A program made the translations under genes and the position numbers. Shown piece by piece: positions 48,395 through 57,117 of a stretch of DNA of 64,000 nucleotides. This DNA comes from Opitutaceae bacterium (GTDB lineage Bacteria; Verrucomicrobiota; Verrucomicrobiia; Opitutales; Opitutaceae). The notes under the pieces were generated by a model. That model saw only the letters and a program-made list of their open reading frames with translations. It did no database searches and was not told the origin of the DNA. The stretch spans positions 1-64,000 of the forward strand of contig JAWLBB010000009.1 of NCBI GenBank assembly GCA_041395105.1. The letters are read 5' to 3'. Position 1 is the first letter of the stretch, and each line of letters starts with the position of its first letter.

Positions 48395-48841
48395 CAGTGA
48401 TGAACAGGGTATCAGATGCGAACGATCACTGTCCAGCAACTCGATCCGTTCCATTCGTGGATCACCCGGACTTTGGCGCGGGTCTGGGCAAGGCGAGTGC
48501 GGTGGATAAGGACTTGGGCTTTGATGGACGGCCCGGCGGTCCGTCCCTACCCGATCGACCCGAGAGCAGGGCGTGACCGCTGGGTGCGCCGTCGAAGCAC
48601 TGACAACTTTCGCGATTACACCGGTTCGGAAAGGTCACCTCGGGCAGTTCGACGAGCTCACTGCAAACAGGCCCTTTGACGGTTCGGCAGGCTCAGGGCA
48701 GGCCGCGTGCAGGCTCCCCAGCTGGGGAGCGTTGATTGAAGTGAGGGCGATGGAGGAAGGCCGCACCCGGAAGACGAGAGAGAAGCGCTTGGCGGTTCCT
48801 GAATAAGATCGCGGGCAGGTCTCCCTGCCCTCTCAATTGCG
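48395..48841. other. Intergenic stretch with degenerate repeats
   Basis: Contains a degenerate REP family C unit (listed separately), two direct copies of a GTTCGRCRRGCTCA word (48647 and 48682) and an 18-bp perfect palindrome GCTCCCCAGCTGGGGAGC (48713-48730). No gene recognised. Confidence 0.5.
48524..48593. repeat. REP family C, degenerate copy
   Basis: Right arm GGGCGTGACCGCTGGGTGCG matches the perfect family C unit at 51115-51142 with one change; the left arm (ACGGCCCGGCGGTCCGTCC) is diverged. Confidence 0.6.
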
Positions 48842-49552
48842 ATGACTTCATTGATGGCTGATTTGGAAAGCGATCCTATCCGGATGGTTCACGATTTGAA
48901 CGAGCTCGTTGCGACACCGTTTCGGGACCGGGTGAATGCGCTTTGCTGGCCGCGGGCGCTGCCCGGTGATTTCGGAGAAATCGTGGCGAAGCTGGAAGTG
49001 GGCGAAGGGATTACCACCATCGATGATGCGCGACTCCTGGCATTGGATCTGAGCCAGGCGGGCCGGGTTGCCCGGGATGTCCTGCTGCGCGATCTGAAAC
49101 GGTTGCGCGAACACGACCTCGCGCCGCAGATCGACTGCATCAACGGCTACCCACACGAAACAGAAGCCGATCCCTTCCCAACCCATGTCCAGTCCTTTCA
49201 CGTCGATAGCGCGACCGCGGCGGCCGACACCTTTCTCTGCACCTATTTCGGACCGCCGACCGAAGGCTTGCGCAATGAGGAGGCGATCCGGCGCGTGGAT
49301 ATCCCGGCAGCACGGGCCCGGTTGCTCGACCTGTATGGCGGGAAGGACGACGAAGATTTCCTCGTTTACCTGAACGAGAATTTCCATGATCTGCACTACG
49401 TTCCGCTTCCCGGAGCCCGGCCCTATTCGTTCGGGATCGGCCACCTCTGGCGCATCGCCTGTGCCTGGCCCGGCAGTCCGGTCCCTCCCTGCATTCATCG
49501 TGCCCCCGCGACCATTGCCGGAGGGCCGCCGCGGTTGTTGCTGATCAGTTGA
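48842..49552 (+). CDS. Hypothetical protein, possibly DUF1826-like
   Basis: 236 residues. It contains VQSFHVDSATAAADTFLCTYFGPPTEGL, resembling the FHVD..RLLCTYRGPGTEW core of DUF1826, which may be a metal-binding beta fold. The rest (DDEDFLVYLNENFHDLHYVPLPG) is not diagnostic. No signal or TM. The gene stands alone upstream of a PhyH gene; the match is by eye only. Confidence 0.55.
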   Translation: MTSLMADLESDPIRMVHDLNELVATPFRDRVNALCWPRALPGDFGEIVAKLEVGEGITTIDDARLLALDLSQAGRVARDVLLRDLKRLREHDLAPQIDCINGYPHETEADPFPTHVQSFHVDSATAAADTFLCTYFGPPTEGLRNEEAIRRVDIPAARARLLDLYGGKDDEDFLVYLNENFHDLHYVPLPGARPYSFGIGHLWRIACAWPGSPVPPCIHRAPATIAGGPPRLLLIS

Positions 49553-49649
49553 GAACGGCATCGGGACAGGCTTTTGCGGCTGATCCAAGAAACTGGTCGA
49601 CAGCCTTGCCTTGAGCCACCGCCGTCCCAGAATCCAGCCGATTTCTGTC

Positions 49650-50561
49650 ATGAGCACCCATACCCCCAATATCTACCCCACCCTGCCGAACCGTCCGGAT
49701 GCCGACATGGTCGCCCGCTACCGTGAGGACGGTTACCTGGCATTCCTGAGTGTCCTGTCCCCTGAGGAGATCCAGGCGGCATCAAATGGCATCAACGAGT
49801 TGGTTCGCAAGTATGCTTTCAACGAGGAACTGACCGAACATGTCGGCGGGGCTCACGGTAACAAAATGAAGAACGGACGGGGTACGCTCTTCAAGTCCCG
49901 CACCTCGGATTTTCATTTTCAGGTGGAGGGTGACTACGAGCCGAAACCGGACCGGCTTGACGAACTGGCCGACAATATCCGCAAGTTCCAGTCCTACACC
50001 AACGAACTGCCCATTTACGATTATATTGCCAATCAACACCCCAGACTCCGGGCCCTGCTGGGGGCGGTGCTCGGTGAGGATTATGCGCCGTATTCCAGCA
50101 TGGCCCTGTGCAAACCCGCTGGGATCGGGGCCGAAAAGCCCTGGCATCAGGACCTTGCCTACTTCGCGGTCAATCGCTTTGACGGCGTGGCGGGCGTCTG
50201 GATCGCCCTGGATCGGGCGACGGTCGAAAACGGTTGCATGCACGTCATCCCGGGAGGACATCGCACCGGGCCGCGGGAACATTACTGGTCCAAGGTCGAC
50301 TGTGAGATCACGACGGAGAAGGTGGATCCCGGCGAAGCGGTTCCGATCGAGTTGCCGCCGGGTGGCCTGATGATTTTCGACGGCCTCCTGCCGCATGAGA
50401 CGCCTGCCAATCGCTCGACCCTGCGCCGCCGTGCCCTGCAATTCCACTACCGCAGTGCCGCCACCCAGGTGGTGCCGCGGGAGGAATACATGAAGAAATT
50501 CACGGGGCCCGATGGCATCTTCATCGGATGCGATTATTCGAAACTCGAGACGGTGAAGTAG
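49650..50561 (+). CDS. Phytanoyl-CoA dioxygenase (PhyH) family protein
   Basis: 303 residues from the ATG at 49650. PhyH features: YREDGYLAFLSVLSPEEIQ at the N-terminus, KPWHQDLAYF (HxD), GVWIALDRATVENGCMHVIPGGH, and LLPHETPANRSTLRRRALQFHYR (distal His and Arg for 2-oxoglutarate). A non-haem Fe(II)/2-oxoglutarate oxygenase of unknown substrate. It is unrelated in detail to the other PhyH at 10091. A repeat-rich region follows. Confidence 0.9.
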   Translation: MSTHTPNIYPTLPNRPDADMVARYREDGYLAFLSVLSPEEIQAASNGINELVRKYAFNEELTEHVGGAHGNKMKNGRGTLFKSRTSDFHFQVEGDYEPKPDRLDELADNIRKFQSYTNELPIYDYIANQHPRLRALLGAVLGEDYAPYSSMALCKPAGIGAEKPWHQDLAYFAVNRFDGVAGVWIALDRATVENGCMHVIPGGHRTGPREHYWSKVDCEITTEKVDPGEAVPIELPPGGLMIFDGLLPHETPANRSTLRRRALQFHYRSAATQVVPREEYMKKFTGPDGIFIGCDYSKLETVK

Positions 50562-50796
50562 GTCGGTGACCCACGGACCTGACATCATACTTCCTCTCGA
50601 ACCGTCCCCTTCCGAGAAAGGGATCCCTATGATGCCAACATTGAACGATGATCCCTTTGTCGGACCCTCGTAGAGCATCTTGACCGTGATAAATTGCCTC
50701 TTGCCGAGTCCGGTCAATCCGGAGCGCTCCGCTGCGGCATTCGAGTATGACCCGAATGGCACTAAGATAAGGAGTATTCAGGAGGTTTGATGAATT

Positions 50797-50860
50797 GTAG
50801 CAGTGGCAGTCTCTTGCCGCGAATCCACGTCGAAGCGCCCCAAGAGACTGGGGCGGCTAC
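50797..50860 (+). repeat. REP family B, copy 1
   Basis: Starts GTAGC and ends GGCTAC; the two outer 20-mers are ~16/20 complementary (CAGTCTCTTG / CAAGAGACTG), enclosing CCGCGAATCCACGTCGAAG. Shared with the copies at 61242 and 62681. Confidence 0.8.
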
Positions 50861-50996
50861 ACCCAACACAGGGACGAGCAGGAAACGACCGTTCGCAGCC
50901 CGGGAATCGACCTATCTTAGCGCCATTCGAGTATGACCCCTGCTATCTTCTGATCCGGCGCCACTTCAGCAAAGACGGGTTTGTGCGCTTTTTGAA

Positions 50997-51250
50997 AACA
51001 AAACGTAGTGCACTAGAATGGCGCTTAGTTAAGGGTGTTGATCGATGAGTCCACCATTGGCTGTCAGAACGGCGCGCCCAGCGGTCACGCCCTACCTGAT
51101 GAGACCGATCTGGCGGTAGGGCGTGACCGCTGGGCGCGCCGTCGACCTGTCCCGGCCCATCCCGATGGTGTCGGGAAGCACAACCGAGACCCGAGATGTT
51201 TCCCTCAACGTCCGCTAACTAAGTGCCATTCTAGTGCACTACGTTTTGTT
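50997..51250. mobile_element. 254-bp non-coding element with 35-bp terminal inverted repeats
   Basis: Left end 50997-51032 and right end 51216-51250 are complementary with one mismatch (…CTAGAATGGCGCTTAG… / …CTAAGTGCCATTCTAG…). The ends contain GTAGTGCACTAGAATGG. The interior is mostly a second perfect palindrome. No coding frame; MITE- or BIME-like. Confidence 0.75.
51069..51142. repeat. REP family C, perfect inverted pair
   Basis: Two 28-bp arms, ACGGCGCGCCCAGCGGTCAC… and its exact complement, separated by 18 nt; the right arm carries GTAGGGCGTGACCGC. Lies inside the 254-bp element. Confidence 0.85.
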
Positions 51251-51401
51251 GGGTTTGTCATCGTCTCGCGATCAGAGGCCCGACTCCGCGGGAGGGGCAC
51301 GAGCCCCGAAACCTCGCGAAGTCCCGCCCCCATTGGAATTCCCCAATTGGAATTCCCCGATGGCGCTCGCCAGCGCCTAGCTCGAACGTCAACCTTCGCC
51401 A

Positions 51402-53117
51402 GTGAACAGTGTCGATCCTCAACTCGTCCGAGAACGCACTTCCTATCCACGTCCCGTCATTAATTCGCCCCCTCCGCTGGTTTCGGCCTACGAGTGGAAG
51501 CTGACAGACAAACACGGTAACAAGCTTGGTCGTTGGCTTTACCGGGCCAGTCCTTCGCCCGAGACCGGGGCCAATGATGCTCCATGGACCGATATTTTTG
51601 GGCGCGACGTCCATCAATCGGAATTCCTCGCCGGGCGAGACTTCGCTGTCACGGCGATCGCCGACGATGAGGCGTTCAGCATTCACCTTGTCACGCCGCC
51701 AGGACCGCCCGTGGAGTTGTTCCGACAGCCCGAAAAACTCAGCGTGCGCGCCCTCAGCGCCGATGGACGCTACATCCTGGTGCAATCGGCACAGCACGGA
51801 AACTGGTATCGGCCGGAGCTGCTGGTCTTGGACATGGAAGGCCAGGTACGCGCCCGACTCGGGTCGGTCGATGGCACTGTTGGCTGCCGCGCAGACCAAC
51901 TCGCCTGGGCACCCTCCCCCGGAGACCTTCGCATCGCAATCCTCCACGAAGCAAGCGGTTTTTCCCAACCCGCGATCTGGTTCCCGTTTGAAGATCGCGT
52001 CGAAACCATCATCACCGGACTGGCGGGTGATCTTGGCGGCTTTTCCTCCGATCAATGTGGCATAACCTGGGACCGCACTGGCAACGAGCTCATCCTCTTG
52101 CGTAGCTTGGATGGACGCACCGATCTCCATCGTTATCACCTCGCCACCCGAAAACGGGAAACTCTGCAACCGCGCGATGGCACCGTGTTTCGTCACGAAC
52201 TCGACGCCAACAACCGCGTCATCGGAGTCTGGGCGGCAAACCACGAATACGCCAAACGCTTTTGTGAAACTGAGCGTTTCGGTACGCCCGGATTTCAGCC
52301 CTCACGGCCCCTGCATCGCTGGCATTTCCGCCGCATCGCCGGTGTTCCCTGCTTCGTCGTGGGGCAGCAAAACAACGCCCATGGGCCTCAATGGACGCTG
52401 TTCGACGGCTACGGTATGCCAGGGTATCATCATGCCGACGGTTATAGCTCAAACATCGCCCTCTGGGTGGATCACGGTTTTCAGGTCGTGCTGGCGAACA
52501 CCCGAGGCAGCAGCGGTTTCGGCCGGGCATGGCGGGAGTCCACGTTGACCAATTAGGGATTCACCGAGCTCGAGGACATGCAACGCGTCAGAGCGGCGCT
52601 AATCGCCGAGGGCACTGTGGACGACAGTCGCACCATTATCAGCGGGGCCTCGTGGGGTGGTCTGATGACGTTGCCGGCAATGGGTACACAGCCCGAACTT
52701 TGGGCGATGGGCTTGGCTATGGCCCCAGTCGGCGATTACGAAACATGCCACTGGGAGGCCAGTCCGCTCATCCGCGCCGTGAACCGGACAATGTTCGGCG
52801 GCAACGCTCAAACCCACGCTGCATCATATCGAAGAGTCTCGCCATTGACCTACATCAATCACGTTCGTCGACCCATCTTGATTTCGACCGGCCGCGACGA
52901 TCTGCTCTGCCCCCTTCAGCAGAATCTCAACTACGTTAATGCGTTACGATCCCGCGGCGTCACGTGCGAATTGTCTATCTACGACGGCGGTCACGGGCCC
53001 GCGAGCCGGGACGAGATGGAAAAGCACATTACCCGGCAGCTCGAATTCGCTCTCGTGCATTGCCGAAGAGTAGACGAAGCGGAGCAAGAGGGTCGGTCCA
53101 AAGGAACTCGGCAATAA
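51402..53117 (+). pseudogene. S9 prolyl-oligopeptidase-like gene with an in-frame stop
   Basis: Two parts in one frame, split by TAG at 52554-52556. Start is a GTG at 51402; the N-terminus may be incomplete. The first part is a beta-propeller (LSADGRYILVQSAQHG, GITWDRTGNELILLRS, DGYGMPGYHHADGYSSN, RGSSGFGRAWRES). The second part is the alpha/beta hydrolase: IISGASWGGLMTLPAM (nucleophile Ser), TGRDDLLCP (Asp) and DGGHGPASRDEM (His). The catalytic triad is complete, so only the one stop separates it from a working gene. It follows the 254-bp element directly. Confidence 0.8.
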
Positions 53118-53201
53118 AGGGTGGTCCGCTTGTGGCCATCCGAGGGGTTCGAACTGTAGGAGTTCAGTCCGATTGTCCATCAATGGGAGGCCGCTCTTCC
53201 C

Positions 53202-53460
53202 GATCGCCGCCGGTTCAAGATAGCCGAATGGCCCCACTACTCCGGAGGCCCGCGGACCTTCACCTACAGCTACCTGCCGGGAACCGACCTGATTGATTCG
53301 GTCAGCAGCGGTTACTATGAACGCTCGACATATTGGCAGACATTCCGCAGGCTGGAGGACGCAGTGGAAACCACCTGGAACGGCTCTTTGCGGGTAAGTT
53401 ACCTCTGCGGCCACGACCTTGAGAACCGTGCCTGTTCGGACAACCGACTCATGATGTGAT
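53202..53460 (+). pseudogene. RHS/YD-repeat gene remnant
   Basis: A short frame reads RFKIAEWPHYSGGPRTFTYSYLPG.. DLIDSVSSGYYERSTYWQTFRRLEDAVETTW, the alternating pattern of RHS repeats. It lacks a start, is cut on both sides, and ends near 53455. A fragment of a lost large RHS-type gene. Confidence 0.5.
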
Positions 53461-53525
53461 GGTTCCGAGAGTCCGGGAAGCGTTTGACTTCCGGCAATCA
53501 TTCCGCCATTTTGCGTCACATTATG

Positions 53526-54698
53526 GCATTTGTCAGGCGTTTTCTCCAGCCACCCCGGGCTCATTTTTTCCTGCTGGGACCGCGGGGAACGGGCAAGACT
53601 TTGTGGACGCGGGAGCAGCATCCGGAGGCGCTGGTGGTCGACCTGCTGGATCCCGCCACGCACCGGGAACTGGTGGCGCGTCCGGAGCGACTGGCGGAAC
53701 TGGTGGCGGGGAATGCGGAGCGCAAACAGGTGATCATCGACGACGTCCAGAAAGCACCTGAACTGCTGGAAGTCGTGCATGGTCTGATCGAGAAGAAAAG
53801 CGGGCAGCAGTTCATCCTGACCGGATCCAGTGCGCGGAAGCTGAGGCGGGCCGGAGTGAACCTGTTGGGAGGACGGGCGCTACACCTGTCGATGCATCCC
53901 TACATGGCCGCCGAACTTGGAAAGCAATTCGACCTTGGAGAAGCGCTCAGGATCGGGATGTTGCCGCTTGTCTGGGCCTCAAAGGAACGGGCAGGGACGC
54001 TGGCAGCCTACAACGGCTTGTATCTGCGCGAGGAAGTGCAGCAGGAGGGATTGGTTCGCGACGTCGGTTCCTTCGCCCGATTTCTGGAAGCGATGAGTTT
54101 CTCCCACGCGGCAGTGCTGAACCTGAGCAATGTGGCACGGGAGTGCCAGGTGAAGCGCAAAACCTGCGAAGGCTACCTGCAGATTCTGGAAGATCTGCTG
54201 CTGGGATTCAGGATAGAGGTTTTTGCCAAGCGGGCCAAACGGCAACTGACCACCCATCCGAAGTTTTACTACTTCGACACCGGGGTCTACCGCTCCAACC
54301 GGCCGAGCGGACCGCTGGACGCACCGGAGGCAATCGAAGGCGCGGCCCTGGAGGGGTTGATTGCCCAACATCTCCGCGCCTGGTGCAATTACTCCGAAGG
54401 CAGCCACAGATTGTATTACTGGCAAACGCGCTCACAAGTGGAAGTGGACTTTGTTGTCTACGGAGATTCCGGCATTCATGCCATCGAGGTCAAACACTCG
54501 GCACGCATCCGCCCAGAAGACCTGCGAGCCTTGAAGGCCTTCGGAGAGGACTATCCCCAGAGCCGAAGAATCCTCCTCTATCGTGGCAAGGAACGGGTCT
54601 TGCGGGAGAACATCCTGTGCCTTCCCGCCCAGGAATTCCTCCTCCAACTCAAGCCGGGAAGCCCTCTCCTATCGGCTACACCGATGTCTTCCAGGTGA
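53526..54698 (+). CDS. AAA ATPase with C-terminal DUF4143
   Basis: 390 residues from the ATG at 53526 (an alternative 14 codons upstream). Walker A GPRGTGKT (~19), Walker B QVIIDDVQKAPELLEVVH, sensor ILTGSSARKLRRAGVNLLGGRA. The C-terminal DUF4143 nuclease-like part contains YYWQTRSQVEVDFVV and HAIEVKHSARI, the usual D..EVK-type motif. Such genes are common in accessory regions and sometimes linked with toxin-like or defence functions; none is shown here. Confidence 0.85.
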   Translation, partial: AFVRRFLQPPRAHFFLLGPRGTGKTLWTREQHPEALVVDLLDPATHRELVARPERLAELVAGNAERKQVIIDDVQKAPELLEVVHGLIEKKSGQQFILTGSSARKLRRAGVNLLGGRALHLSMHPYMAAELGKQFDLGEALRIGMLPLVWASKERAGTLAAYNGLYLREEVQQEGLVRDVGSFARFLEAMSFSHAAVLNLSNVARECQVKRKTCEGYLQILEDLLLGFRIEVFAKRAKRQLTTHPKFYYFDTGVYRSNRPSGPLDAPEAIEGAALEGLIAQHLRAWCNYSEGSHRLYYWQTRSQVEVDFVVYGDSGIHAIEVKHSARIRPEDLRALKAFGEDYPQSRRILLYRGKERVLRENILCLPAQEFLLQLKPGSPLLSATPMSSR

Positions 54699-54776
54699 CC
54701 CCATACTTGCTCTCCGGGTAAACATTGCCATCGGCCCGGATCGGTGGTAGAGACGTTCACGATTCTTACGTTTCCC

Positions 54777-56516
54777 ATGTCGTCCACGGATGTGCTCGTG
54801 ATATCCCCTCCTGTCGCGAATTTCGGACAGGCCACTTCCGGAATATCGGTCCTGGTTGCCTATCTCCGGCACAAGGGATGGACCGCCCGGCAATGGGACC
54901 TGGCCATCGACGCCTTCCACCACTTTCACTCACCCGCCTATCTGGGCGGGTGCGCAGAGATCATCCTGAGGGAATCCAGGGACCCATCCCTTCGCGACGC
55001 CTGCGTCCGTGTAGTCGCCGAAATTGAAGCGGCGAAGAATGCCCTGCGCACGCCGGGCATCGAACTGGACCGCGATCGCATGAAATGGGCGTTTGAAACG
55101 ATCAACGACGCCGGAATCGTCATGACGGCTGCATCGCGGGGGCGTTATGAACATGATTTCCGCCATTTCGGAGTCAACGGCGCCTTCCGTTCGTTCCCTC
55201 ACCTCGAGGCATCGCTCGCGGATTCCGAGCAGAACCCGTATCTGGACTACATCGAGACCTGCGTAATCCCGCGACTGCGGCGGGAACGTCCGCGAGCCAT
55301 CGGAGTCAGTCTGACCTATTTCTCACAGATCATGCCGGGCTTCACCCTTGTCCGGTTGATCCGGAGGCACTTTCCGGAAATGCCCATTGTGGTCGGCGGC
55401 GCTTACCTGACCGCAGTCGAGCACGATGTCGGGCGCATTCCCACCTCTCTCCTGCCGGCGGATGCGATCATTCTCCACGATGGTGAGGAAGCCCTCGATC
55501 TCTGGCTGGAGGCGGTCCTGAACGAAGAAGGATCCCCTGAAGACATCCCCAATTGCCATCTGGCGGACGGGACCTTCATCCGTGGCCGGGGGCAAAAGCA
55601 CACCCACACTGATCTTGATTCGGTTCCGGTGCCGATGTGGACGGCGGACGGGCTGGAGCTCGGTCGCTATCTCGTACCCAAATACCCGATACCCATTCCC
55701 CTCGCCCGCGGGTGCTATTGGGGACGTTGCTCCTACTGCAACATTTCCTGCCAGACTTCAGCCACCTACCGGACGCGACCAATCCCCAAGGCGCTGGAAG
55801 ATCTCCACGCGGCGATGGCGGAGACCGGATCGAACTGGTTTGACCTGCCGGTGGACTCCTATCGCCCTCGGGAGCTTCACCAGTTGGCCACGGCCATCAT
55901 TGATTCGGGACTCGAGGTCGAATGGGGGGCCGAGGTTCTTCTCGACCCCGCCTTCAAGGACGACGTCATCGCCGACCTAGCGCGGTCCGGGTGCCGCACC
56001 CTGCGTTTCGGCCTGGAGAGCGCGTCGGTGAATACCCTGAAGGCCATGAACAAGCCGTCCCGTCCCGACACCGCCCGGCGTATCTTGGAGGCCTGCAAAC
56101 GAAACGGCATCCAGACCGCGGCCATGTTGATCGCCGGGTTCCCGACCGAGAGTCAGGCTGAGCTCAACCTGACCTTTGATTACCTATGCGAGAACCGGGA
56201 TGTCATCGATTTCCTGACCATCCACCAGTACTGCCTGGTCCCGGGGTCTCCCATGGCAAGAGACCCGTCACGGTTCGGGATCTATGTCCTGAAACCCGAG
56301 GCCGTCCTCTGGACCAGCCTTCCCTTCGTGAACACCAATCCCATCGGGATGCGAAACGAGGACCTTCCGCGGGTGATCGCGTCGATGAAGGACGGACTTC
56401 GCCCATTCTACCAGGACCTCGGTGAGCTCTGGACTGTCGCCATCGGTGGATGGATGACCTTCCCGGCCTGCTGCGGCAGGCGGGAGGAACTCGTTCACCC
56501 GATTGCGGGCGGGTGA
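54777..56516 (+). CDS. B12-binding radical SAM protein
   Basis: 579 residues from the ATG at 54777. The N-terminal ~200 residues have a B12-binding-like Rossmann fold (TDVLVISPPVANFGQATSGI, ...RAIGVSLTYFSQIMPGF.., MPIVVGGAYLTAVE). The radical SAM domain has GCYWGRCSYCNISC, a CX4CX2C cluster motif instead of the usual CX3CX2C, then RFGLESASVNTLKAMNKP and AAMLIAGFPTESQAE. It probably methylates or rearranges an unreactive carbon. No precursor peptide or partner is next to it. Its end overlaps the convergent RNA ligase-like gene by 22 bp. Confidence 0.85.
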   Translation: MSSTDVLVISPPVANFGQATSGISVLVAYLRHKGWTARQWDLAIDAFHHFHSPAYLGGCAEIILRESRDPSLRDACVRVVAEIEAAKNALRTPGIELDRDRMKWAFETINDAGIVMTAASRGRYEHDFRHFGVNGAFRSFPHLEASLADSEQNPYLDYIETCVIPRLRRERPRAIGVSLTYFSQIMPGFTLVRLIRRHFPEMPIVVGGAYLTAVEHDVGRIPTSLLPADAIILHDGEEALDLWLEAVLNEEGSPEDIPNCHLADGTFIRGRGQKHTHTDLDSVPVPMWTADGLELGRYLVPKYPIPIPLARGCYWGRCSYCNISCQTSATYRTRPIPKALEDLHAAMAETGSNWFDLPVDSYRPRELHQLATAIIDSGLEVEWGAEVLLDPAFKDDVIADLARSGCRTLRFGLESASVNTLKAMNKPSRPDTARRILEACKRNGIQTAAMLIAGFPTESQAELNLTFDYLCENRDVIDFLTIHQYCLVPGSPMARDPSRFGIYVLKPEAVLWTSLPFVNTNPIGMRNEDLPRVIASMKDGLRPFYQDLGELWTVAIGGWMTFPACCGRREELVHPIAGG

Positions 56517-57064
56517 TGCGCCGACCGGTTCGGGCCGAGGTCGAAGGCGCGCCGGCGTTTCCAGCCATCACCACGGTAATCGAGCAGCCACACCCTGGAC
56601 ACGGTTGTGGAGACGGGCAGGCTTGGGGCTGCCTCCCGGTCAAAGCGATCGGCAATTGACCTGAGGTCCTCCGATCCCATGCCGTAAGCCACCGTGAGAT
56701 GGGGCAGCGGATCCCATTCCGGTTTATTGTAGGGCGGATAGTCGGGATAGAGTCGGGTGATCGCGTTGATCAACGTGATGATCGGCTCCGGAGGCTCGGG
56801 GGCGAGAAAAAGTGTCCGACTTGAAAAACCCTTCCGGCTGAACTGAAGATCAAAGGTGGAAAACCCGCGGAAAAACACCTCCAGCTGCTGCAGTGTCTCA
56901 TCGCTGATCGCATCGGGGGGCATGAAGGGCCAGAGGATGGTGACATGGGGCGGGAATCCGTGTCCGGCCGACGGGTCGTAGAGGGATCGGAACCGGCCCA
57001 CGACCGGATCGAGCTCAGGGAAGAGCAGCGCCAATGACGTCTGCGGCGGATGGATCATACGCAA
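56495..57064 (-). CDS. 2'-5' RNA ligase/2H phosphoesterase family protein
   Basis: 189 residues with the two HxTx motifs of the 2H superfamily: FPPHVTILWPF (~40) and PLPHLTVAYG (~128). Members act on 2',3'-cyclic or 2'-5' phosphate bonds. It starts MRMIHPPQTSLALLFPELD, a typical opening of this group. Downstream it meets the radical SAM gene tail to tail. Confidence 0.85.
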   Translation of the reverse strand: MRMIHPPQTSLALLFPELDPVVGRFRSLYDPSAGHGFPPHVTILWPFMPPDAISDETLQQLEVFFRGFSTFDLQFSRKGFSSRTLFLAPEPPEPIITLINAITRLYPDYPPYNKPEWDPLPHLTVAYGMGSEDLRSIADRFDREAAPSLPVSTTVSRVWLLDYRGDGWKRRRAFDLGPNRSAHHPPAIG

Positions 57065-57117
57065 CGGAAGACTGCCCCCATCGACTGATTGGTGTCAACG
57101 GGCGTGCGAACGCCTTC

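Larger units (their letters stand above)
50562..51401. other. Repeat-dense intergenic region
   Basis: No gene recognised. It contains direct copies of CATTCGAGTATGACCC (50738-50753 and 50924-50939), an inverted CGAATGGCACTAAGATAAGG / CCTATCTTAGCGCCATTCG pair (50753-50772 and 50911-50929), a REP family B unit and the nested 50997-51250 element. Confidence 0.6.
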
